Shown here piece by piece: positions 1 to 5,500 of a DNA stretch of 7,656 bases (its first letter is position 1; every line of letters starts with the position of its first letter). The notes under the pieces are model-generated. The model was not told the DNA's origin and did not search any database. It was given only the letters and a program-made list of their open reading frames with translations. Source of the stretch: Pseudomonadota bacterium (lineage in GTDB: Bacteria; Myxococcota; Bradymonadia; UBA4248); assembly GCA_017613855.1 (NCBI GenBank), contig JAGACY010000062.1, positions 1 through 7,656 of the forward strand. The letters run 5' to 3'. The position numbers and the translations under genes were made by a program.

Positions 1-2448
1 CCGCTAGCCACCCAGGTCACGTCGATGGATTCGGTGCTCGAATCCTACCGACAATCCCAGAAAGACACCGAGAGCCCGCAGAATCCGGCGTCGGATATAT
101 CCAGTGTTTCGGGTGAATTTGCGGATTCTTCACAACCGGTCATGCCCGAAGAATTAAACCAGGAAAGCGACATTCCGCCGGAACTGAGGGGCAGAACCGA
201 AACGACGGCCATCCTCTTCCGCAACATCTCCGATATGTCTGACGAGGAAAACGAACTTGAAGCGCCGCAATCGACAGAAGAATCGACAGCAGCTTATGTG
301 GAACGCGTTACACAGACGGTTGTCCAGCCCCTGACGCAGTTTTTCGAGGCGGATCTTCGTCGCAACCGAATTGTCATCGTTCTGGATGATGTCAATAAAT
401 TTGACGATGCATCGCTCAACCTTTTGGGACAAGTTTTTATGCGTCTGCCCGAACTACCGCTGACCATTTTTATGACGGCAGGCAACCGCAGCGAAGTCCC
501 AGCCGGTTTTGCACGGTGCCCGGTGGAATTTACCGAGCTCCAATCCCTGAGTGACAACGACCTGGCTCTGCTCACGCACAGCATACTCAAAAAATTATCC
601 GAAACCCGTGAGAAACTCATTGTCCCCAAAGAACTGTGCAATTTGATTGCACAGCGTTCCTTTGGCAGTCCCAAACGCACGATTGAACTCACGCTCAAGC
701 ACCTCAATCCGGACAGCATGATCCACTGGAACGATGCGATCGAGCGGCTCAAGCATGAACCAATTCCCCATGAGCTTGGGCTGAATATGGTGCGCCGTTT
801 TAAGGAAACCCCCGAATTGGAACGCATGGTTCTTCAGATTGCCTCGCATCTGAGCGCACCTTTTTCCGTATCGACCATTGAAAGCCTGCTTTCGACATGG
901 CCGGATCTTAAATTGCCAGAGGATTTTTCGTGTTCCAAACTGCTCAAAAAACTCCGGGAAAGGGGATTCCTCGAGTATGCAGATGTGCCTTTCAGCGCCA
1001 ATACCCCTTCGTATATTTTCAAACACGAAAGCGAGCGCATGATGATTTTCAGCACGGTCAAAAGACCGATGCGTCATCATGTTTATTTAATGGCAGCCCA
1101 GTGGTATTCGCTCAACAATCCGAATGGCATCCACGACGAAGTTATCGGTGATTTTTGGCGGAATTATCAGTATCTGCATGAATCCTGCCGGTATTATAAG
1201 CGCGCAGCGCGCCGTGCGGTGTCAGCCAGTCATCTTCCGGAAGCATGGCGTTTATTCAGAAAGCTCCTCAAAACGCTTCCGGATGGCAATATTGCCGAGC
1301 GCACCAAGCTCTCCCTGGAAGGGGCTGCCGTTGCATTTCGGATGGGTCAGGTGGATGATGCCTTCAGATTATGCCGTACCTCCTGTCACCATGCCTTAAA
1401 GATCTCCGCCTACAATCAGGCAGCACGCTCATGCATTCAGATGGCATCCATGCTCATCGAAATGGGCAGCATCCGCCACATGCACCGCTATACCGCCCGG
1501 GCCAATGAATTGCTCAATCGCGACGGGGATGCGGTTGCCGTATGCAGACTTTACAAAGTTCTGGCGCGCCGTGCCCTCTTTATGAGCCAGTATGAAGAGG
1601 CCCGGCAATACATCGAAAAAGCAAGGCACGCACTGAGTGCAGTCTTGCCCCATCCGCTCGATGCACTTGAAATCGAATGGACAGAAGCCGAAATCGAAGC
1701 AGACACCGGCACCCCCAACAAGGCGATTCAGATGCTCAACCATGTCATCGAGGAAGCCACACTGTATGGTGAAGTACGGCTCAAGGCACAGGCCTATCGT
1801 TCCCTCGGCCATATCTACGATTTGACGGATAACCTTTCTGGTGCCCTGGAATCGTGGAACATCGCCCTGGGCATGGTTCAGGAAATGAATGATGTCATTC
1901 TGCATGCCAATCTGCTTGCGGATATTGCCGACGGTGCACTTGCACTCGAGGCACGCAAAACAGCGCGGGCAGCCACCGAACAGTGCCTCGGGCTGGCACA
2001 GCAAACCCATCAGAAAATGCTGATAGCCAGATGCCTTGCAAACACAGCGGCACTCCAGTATTCCAACGATCAATACGACAAAGCCATGAGAACGCTCAGA
2101 AAAGCGCACAAGAGTGCCACCACGCTCAAGTCCGCACGACTCTGGATACGCACACTCTCTTTGTTTGCACGCCTTATTTCAAGCGATACCTGTGCTCAAT
2201 GCAACTACGAGAAAGCAGAAAAAATATATCTGCGTCTGCTGACCATCTGCAGCAACAAGCACATGACGCTCGAAAAGGCCAGATCACTCAATAAATATGC
2301 GCAATTTCTCGTAACCACACACCAAACGCCAAAGGCACTCGAAGCGCTCAATAAAGCACGCGATATTTACCAGAAATCCGATCTTGAACGCGTTGTAAAA
2401 CTCATTCAGGGGCGCATCGAAGAACTCATGCAAACGGACGAAACATAA
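1..2448 (+). CDS. C-terminal part of a large AAA-type ATPase/TPR signalling protein (5' end outside window)
   Basis: The frame is open from base 1, so the Met at 25 is probably internal and the gene is 5'-partial. Numbering from that Met, residues 1-90 form an acidic Ser/Glu/Pro-rich linker. Residues 115-122 (RIVIVLDD) read as a Walker B strand, followed by DDASLNLL and a sensor-1-like strand LTIFMTAGN (146-154). GSPKRTIEL (214-222) resembles the lid of AAA_16/MalT-like STAND ATPases. From about 395 to 800 the protein is all helical, with degenerate tetratricopeptide repeats (for example around 588-623, 625-663, 665-703 and 750-785). No Walker A is present in the visible part. In the known family an N-terminal Ser/Thr kinase domain often precedes this ATPase-TPR block, so a kinase-AAA-TPR protein is likely but unseen. 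It is probably a cytoplasmic signal integrator or scaffold, co-transcribed with the kinase 9 bases downstream. Function is inferred from domain style only. Confidence 0.8.
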   Translation, partial: PLATQVTSMDSVLESYRQSQKDTESPQNPASDISSVSGEFADSSQPVMPEELNQESDIPPELRGRTETTAILFRNISDMSDEENELEAPQSTEESTAAYVERVTQTVVQPLTQFFEADLRRNRIVIVLDDVNKFDDASLNLLGQVFMRLPELPLTIFMTAGNRSEVPAGFARCPVEFTELQSLSDNDLALLTHSILKKLSETREKLIVPKELCNLIAQRSFGSPKRTIELTLKHLNPDSMIHWNDAIERLKHEPIPHELGLNMVRRFKETPELERMVLQIASHLSAPFSVSTIESLLSTWPDLKLPEDFSCSKLLKKLRERGFLEYADVPFSANTPSYIFKHESERMMIFSTVKRPMRHHVYLMAAQWYSLNNPNGIHDEVIGDFWRNYQYLHESCRYYKRAARRAVSASHLPEAWRLFRKLLKTLPDGNIAERTKLSLEGAAVAFRMGQVDDAFRLCRTSCHHALKISAYNQAARSCIQMASMLIEMGSIRHMHRYTARANELLNRDGDAVAVCRLYKVLARRALFMSQYEEARQYIEKARHALSAVLPHPLDALEIEWTEAEIEADTGTPNKAIQMLNHVIEEATLYGEVRLKAQAYRSLGHIYDLTDNLSGALESWNIALGMVQEMNDVILHANLLADIADGALALEARKTARAATEQCLGLAQQTHQKMLIARCLANTAALQYSNDQYDKAMRTLRKAHKSATTLKSARLWIRTLSLFARLISSDTCAQCNYEKAEKIYLRLLTICSNKHMTLEKARSLNKYAQFLVTTHQTPKALEALNKARDIYQKSDLERVVKLIQGRIEELMQTDET

Positions 2449-2457
2449 GGGGATTGG
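2447..2457 (+). promoter_or_regulatory. Shine-Dalgarno overlapping the upstream stop codon
   Basis: AAGGGG at 2447-2452 shares bases with the TAA stop at 2446-2448 and sits 5 bases before the ATG at 2458. This fixes the kinase start and suggests translational coupling to the gene upstream. Confidence 0.75.
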
Positions 2458-4002
2458 ATGTATCAGCAAGCAGAAACAGATCCTTATGTTGGAACGCTTT
2501 TCGCCGAACGCTATCTCATTAATTTCCTGGTAGCACGCGGCGGCATGGGGAATATCTATCAGGTACACGATATACAGACCGGCCAGATTGTTGCACTCAA
2601 GCTGCTTCGTTCTGAATATAACCACGATCGCATTATTGTACGGCGTTTTGAACGCGAAACTGACGTCGTATCCAAACTCAAACATCCCAATATTTGCCAG
2701 CTGTTCGATTCGGGATGCACCAAAGAGGGCGTACATTACTTTACCATGGAGTACCTCGAAGGCCAGGCACTCGACAATCTCCTCAAAGATGTACATACCC
2801 TGCCGCCGGATCGTATCATAGAGTACATGATTCAGGCTGCAGCCGGACTGTGCGATGCCCACAATCACGGCATTGTCCATCGGGATCTCAAACCTGCTAA
2901 CATCTTTATTATTCACGCTTCAGATGACCGGGAGTACATCAAGCTCCTCGATTTTGGTATTGCCAAAGTCGAAAACTATGAGGAACTCAACGAACGGCTC
3001 ACCAATGCCGGAACGACGCTCGGAACCCCCTATTACATGTCTCCGGAACAAATTCAGGGATTCGAAGTCGATGGACGAACCGATATCTATGCACTCGGCA
3101 TTATTTTGTGGGAAGCACTCTTTGGCGCACCGCCTTTCGTTGGAAAAAATCTCATCGAAACCTTCAAATTAACCCTCAAAAAGAAACTCCCCAAACTGCC
3201 ACTCGCCCTGCGCGCCGATCCCGTTTGGCGAAAAATATATAAGGTTCTTCAGAAAGCCCTCAAAAAAGACAGAAACAAACGCTATTCGTCCGTTCAGGCA
3301 TTTATGCGTGACCTCGAAGCCGTTCGTTTGCTCACGGCCAACAAAAATCTGCCATACAACGAGACACCCAAGTTTCTGCCGATTGTGCGACTGGGAAAAT
3401 TCATCCGCAAACTGCCAGCACACAAAAATGTACTATGGGGCATTCTGGCATTTCTCTGCATCACGACACTCATTTTTCTCATCGTATTCCTGCCCGACTG
3501 GTCGGGAAGAATCCCTGCGAACAATCAGGAATCCATGCAGACAGATTTTGAAACTTACAAATTTATGGCCGACATCCCTGCCTCGGTCATGCTGGACGGC
3601 AAAATGCTCGGCACTACACCGCTGAGCGTCGATTTGTCACAGACACCGCCTTTTTCAGTCATCGTGATGGCTCCGGACGTCACAGATTTCCCAATCGAAA
3701 TTAAGACAAAATCCGAAGGAATCACGTCCTATGCGGTCAACTTAAAACCAAAACATACAGAAACCCCCAAAATCCGTATCGAATCCATCCCGCCCGATGC
3801 CGAAGTCACCATTCAGGGCGACCATGCAAACACGGGCAGCGATGTTGCACCCCTAAAAACACCTTGCACCATTGATGACCCAAGCCTAACCAAAAACCAA
3901 ATGCTCATCACACTCAAACTTTCGGGTTACAAAACCGAAAATATTACCGTGTTTTCCAATGGCGGTGACATGCTGATCAAAACCAATCTGTTCCAACAAT
4001 AG
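2458..4002 (+). CDS. Membrane-anchored Ser/Thr protein kinase with C-terminal PEGA-type repeats
   Basis: A 514-residue PknB-type (Hanks-type) kinase that should phosphorylate Ser/Thr of partner proteins in the cytoplasm. Visible elements are the glycine loop ARGGMGNIY (26-34), the ATP-anchoring Lys48 in VALK, Glu67 in helix C, the catalytic loop HRDLKPAN (141-148, Asp143), DFG (165-167), the activation segment with several Thr up to SPE (195-197), DGRTDIYALG (205-214) and Arg275 near the end of the fold. All catalytic residues are present, so it is probably active. The first Gly of the loop is Ala26, as in many bacterial kinases of the 'ARGGM' kind. A basic juxtamembrane stretch precedes one membrane helix (about 325-345). 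The outside part has a clear PEGA motif (DGKMLGTTPL, 380-389) and a weaker second repeat (about 437-500, IPPDAEV). PEGA domains are thought to sense or bind surface structures. The start is supported by a strong SD 5 bases upstream. It lies in a cluster with the ATPase/TPR gene and the following lipoprotein. Confidence 0.95.
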   Translation: MYQQAETDPYVGTLFAERYLINFLVARGGMGNIYQVHDIQTGQIVALKLLRSEYNHDRIIVRRFERETDVVSKLKHPNICQLFDSGCTKEGVHYFTMEYLEGQALDNLLKDVHTLPPDRIIEYMIQAAAGLCDAHNHGIVHRDLKPANIFIIHASDDREYIKLLDFGIAKVENYEELNERLTNAGTTLGTPYYMSPEQIQGFEVDGRTDIYALGIILWEALFGAPPFVGKNLIETFKLTLKKKLPKLPLALRADPVWRKIYKVLQKALKKDRNKRYSSVQAFMRDLEAVRLLTANKNLPYNETPKFLPIVRLGKFIRKLPAHKNVLWGILAFLCITTLIFLIVFLPDWSGRIPANNQESMQTDFETYKFMADIPASVMLDGKMLGTTPLSVDLSQTPPFSVIVMAPDVTDFPIEIKTKSEGITSYAVNLKPKHTETPKIRIESIPPDAEVTIQGDHANTGSDVAPLKTPCTIDDPSLTKNQMLITLKLSGYKTENITVFSNGGDMLIKTNLFQQ

Positions 4003-4008
4003 TAAATC

Positions 4009-4473
4009 ATGATGCGCAAAATATTCTTTCTTACATCTGCCGTCCTCCTGCTTGGCGGCTGCGGAAAATCGACTTCCGATGCACGCTCTTCGGATGAATT
4101 TAAAATGAATCTGCAAACCTCGCAGGAATTGGCCGAAATCGATGCAGATCTCGACACACTTCAGGCCGAGACGGACAACCTCAAGGAAAGCTATCAGAAA
4201 ATCCAGTCGAACCTCCTCCCGCACATCAAACTGGAATCCGAGGTCGAACAGGCAAAACAGCTCGTGGTCTATATCAACGAGAACAGTGTGCTCATCGTCA
4301 ATGACACCCCCATGTCCAAAAACGATTTTACCCAATTCGCCGATAAAAACCTCCCCACACTCTGCATGCCGACACCAAGATTGTCCATTCATTCCAAAGC
4401 AATTTACGACACTGCAGCATGGGTACTCGATACGATCTATTCGCACGGCTGCTCAAACGTATCTATTGAATAA
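4009..4473 (+). CDS. Small coiled-coil lipoprotein with ExbD/TolR-like C-terminal region
   Basis: A 154-residue protein starting at either of two adjacent ATGs (4009 or 4012). No good Shine-Dalgarno is visible, so expression may depend on coupling to the kinase that stops 6 bases earlier. Residues 1-18 form a lipoprotein signal (charged MMRK, a hydrophobic core, lipobox LGGC with Cys18). Residues 28-85 are charged and heptad-like, probably a coiled coil (ELAEIDADLDTLQAE at 40-54). The last 70 residues (VVYINENSVLIVNDTPMS, 86-103, through WVLDTIYSHGCSNVSIE) follow the order of the periplasmic ExbD/TolR domain: a strand, a short 'v-NG-pv' turn, helices and a terminal 'sv' strand. The normal N-terminal ExbD membrane helix is replaced by a lipid anchor. 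Cys119 and Cys148 could form a disulfide. Position suggests a periplasmic partner of the PEGA kinase. The lipoprotein call is firm; the ExbD-like call is a by-eye judgement and could be wrong. Confidence 0.85.
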   Translation: MMRKIFFLTSAVLLLGGCGKSTSDARSSDEFKMNLQTSQELAEIDADLDTLQAETDNLKESYQKIQSNLLPHIKLESEVEQAKQLVVYINENSVLIVNDTPMSKNDFTQFADKNLPTLCMPTPRLSIHSKAIYDTAAWVLDTIYSHGCSNVSIE

Positions 4474-4506
4474 GCCGGCTCTGCCTGCGGCATACGCCGG
4501 CTTTTT
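4472..4506 (+). terminator. Rho-independent terminator of the kinase cluster (partly bidirectional)
   Basis: AAGCCGGC (4472-4479) pairs with GCCGGCTT (4496-4503), and a run of five T follows at 4502-4506. The stem begins inside the lipoprotein stop codon. Read on the minus strand the same stem is followed only by TTATT, so it is weaker in that direction. Confidence 0.75.
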
Positions 4507-4530
4507 GGCCTGCCTGCGGTACGGCCAAAA
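4503..4530. terminator. Second hairpin between convergent genes
   Basis: TTTTGGCC (4503-4510) is the inverted complement of GGCCAAAA (4523-4530), with a 12-base loop. The flanking A and T runs make it terminator-like on both strands. It shares the T tract of the preceding hairpin and could stop minus-strand transcription from the CcmC-like gene. Confidence 0.5.
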
Positions 4531-4532
4531 TC

Positions 4533-4576
4533 GCATGCTATTTCGGCCGGACGGCCTCAATACGCATGCTTTTTTT
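4533..4576 (+). terminator. Third hairpin with T tract (possible backup terminator)
   Basis: GCATGC at 4533-4538 and 4564-4569 can pair around a 25-base loop that itself contains a GGCC...GGCC inverted repeat (4545-4556), and seven T follow at 4570-4576. The right arm lies in the last codons of the convergent CcmC-like gene. The stem is only 6 bp, so terminator activity is uncertain. Confidence 0.35.
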
Positions 4577-5159
4577 GTAAAACATCCTTCCGCCCCCAGG
4601 CAATGCCAATTCCCAGACAGATTTGCCCCAAAATTGCCAAAATGACATGAATCGCCTCCACCCCCACATGGTGTGCAGGCGCAATTGCCGAAGGATGAAT
4701 CCCGCCAAACAGGCGAACGGCCATGTGCGTAAAAAACATCGCCGGAAGCCCCAAAATAATGAGCGATGCTGTCAGTTTCTTATTAATCAAGGCTTCTTCG
4801 CCTAAAATAACGACAGCAATGCGCCATGACACAAAAAAGAGCGTCATCAGGAACATCCCCGTAATGCGTGGTTCCCATACCCAGGCTGCGCCCCAGGCAT
4901 GATAGCCCCACCATCCTCCCGTTCCCATCGTCTCAAGTGCAAATACGATTCCCGCTTCACAACAGGATACCGCCATCCCCTGAGGCCATTTCCGCCCGCA
5001 TTGTATCCCTATATTGAGCACCACACAGACAATAAAAAATAAATAACAACAACTGGCCGCTGTTACATGAAAAGGCAGTATCGGTGCGCCCAAAACCGCA
5101 TTGATCACCAAAGTAATCACACCAAATACCAAAATAATCCATGGGATTTTCTTTTTCAT
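4557..5159 (-). CDS. CcmC/CcsA-like cytochrome c assembly (haem-handling) membrane protein
   Basis: A 200-residue integral membrane protein with about six helices (about 5-25, 33-53, 63-77, 103-119, 129-147, 168-188). The signature is the tryptophan-rich external loop WWGYHAWGAAWVWEPR (83-98), matching the WWD motif of haem-handling proteins (CcmC form WG..W..W.WDARLTS). His31 in LPFHVTAA corresponds to the first axial His of CcmC (IHVPAA context), and His155 in LFGGIHPS fits the second. Proteins of this family present haem on the outer face of the inner membrane for cytochrome c maturation. Oddities: the motif Asp is Glu96, the protein is shorter than typical CcmC (about 245 residues), and no other ccm gene is adjacent. 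The frame stays open to 5396, but the ATG at 5159 is chosen because AGAGG lies 5 bases upstream and the extension is repeat DNA. CcmC-like fits better than the larger CcsA/ResC. The family call is good; the exact role is not proven. Confidence 0.82.
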   Translation of the reverse strand: MKKKIPWIILVFGVITLVINAVLGAPILPFHVTAASCCYLFFIVCVVLNIGIQCGRKWPQGMAVSCCEAGIVFALETMGTGGWWGYHAWGAAWVWEPRITGMFLMTLFFVSWRIAVVILGEEALINKKLTASLIILGLPAMFFTHMAVRLFGGIHPSAIAPAHHVGVEAIHVILAILGQICLGIGIAWGRKDVLQKKHAY

Positions 5160-5202
5160 CTCGACCTCTTGTTCATCTGAGCCTTGATCTTCTTTCCAAG
5201 CG

Positions 5203-5232
5203 ATTATACATACATGAAGGCAAGTGTGCCAC
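5203..5232 (-). promoter_or_regulatory. Candidate promoter for the CcmC-like gene
   Basis: On the minus strand a perfect -10 TATAAT lies at 5208-5203, with a weak -35 GTGGCA at 5232-5227 (18-base spacer). Transcription would start near 5196, about 37 bases before the ATG at 5159. This places the start downstream of the repeat-derived frame extension. The -35 is only 4 of 6. Confidence 0.45.
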
Positions 5233-5240
5233 CATAACGC

Positions 5241-5282
5241 GTAATCCTGAATGCGGAATTCGGAATTCGGAATGCGGAATTG
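5241..5282. repeat. Heptanucleotide tandem array 1 (GGAATTC/GGAATGC type)
   Basis: Six consecutive 7-base units in register: GTAATCC, TGAATGC, GGAATTC, GGAATTC, GGAATGC, GGAATTG. All share the core AAT at unit positions 3-5. It lies upstream of the CcmC-like gene and is not needed by any convincing reading frame. Confidence 0.85.
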
Positions 5283-5385
5283 GTATGCAAAACTAAAGGT
5301 GAAGTCTGAAGTTAAAGGTGAATGAATGTCATAATTCGTAATGCGTAATTGGGATGCAAAACTAATGGAGAAGTCTGAAACTAAA
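5264..5385. repeat. Two-copy imperfect direct repeat, period 69
   Basis: Bases 5264-5316 and 5333-5385 align without gaps at an offset of 69, with 46 of 53 positions identical by hand count. Each copy carries the end of a heptamer array followed by ATGCAAAACTAA and GAAGTCTGAA. The DNA between the copies repeats TAAAGGTGAA (5294-5303 and 5313-5322). The whole looks like a local duplication of repeat-rich non-coding DNA. Confidence 0.85.
5331..5351. repeat. Heptanucleotide tandem array 2 (GTAATKS type)
   Basis: Three 7-base units in register, ATAATTC, GTAATGC and GTAATTG. They correspond to the last three units of array 1 shifted by 69 bases, with G changed to T or A at certain unit positions. 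Confidence 0.7.
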
Positions 5386-5425
5386 ATAACTATCATTCTT
5401 TAGGAATAACCTTGAGAATGCTCTA

Positions 5426-5460
5426 ACTGCTCACTGCTCACTGCTCACTACTCACTGCTA
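5426..5460. repeat. Heptanucleotide tandem array 3 (ACTGCTC x5)
   Basis: Five units: ACTGCTC three times, ACTACTC, then ACTGCTA. The period is 7 as in the neighbouring arrays but the sequence family is different. Confidence 0.9.
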
Positions 5461-5495
5461 AATAATTGCGCATTGCGAATTGCGCATTGCGAATT
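5461..5495. repeat. Heptanucleotide tandem array 4 (GCGCATT/GCGAATT) abutting the transporter start
   Basis: AATAATT is followed by alternating GCGCATT, GCGAATT, GCGCATT, GCGAATT, so a 14-base unit is present twice. It ends 5 bases before the ATG at 5501, where a Shine-Dalgarno would normally lie. Together with the other arrays it accounts for most of the 5160-5500 spacer. No convincing promoter for the rightward gene was found in that spacer. Confidence 0.9.
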
Positions 5496-5500
5496 AGAAA

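Noticed and set aside
1429..2109. 226-codon minus-strand open frame
   Set aside because: Fully inside the ATPase/TPR gene, with no SD support or recognisable domain. It reads as the antisense shadow of that gene.
2284..2916. 210-codon minus-strand open frame
   Set aside because: Antisense to the junction of the TPR gene and the kinase catalytic domain, whose motifs are intact on the + strand.
3886..4446. 186-codon minus-strand open frame
   Set aside because: Antisense to the kinase tail and the lipoprotein; the + strand has a clear lipobox protein here.
4142..4645. + strand frame of 167 codons overlapping the lipoprotein gene
   Set aside because: An out-of-frame shadow with Arg/Ser/Thr-rich low-complexity translation, running through the terminators into the convergent gene.
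5160..5396. Minus-strand 79-codon extension of the CcmC-like frame
   Set aside because: It is encoded by the heptamer and direct-repeat DNA, lies upstream of the candidate TATAAT promoter element, and a good SD serves the internal ATG at 5159.
5387..5470. Promoter for the MATE gene (TATCAT at 5391, TTGAGA at 5412, AATAAT at 5461)
   Set aside because: None of these boxes has a partner at acceptable spacing, so I do not call a promoter.
5241..5495. Possible CRISPR array
   Set aside because: The repeats are contiguous 7-mers without spacers, and no cas genes are nearby.
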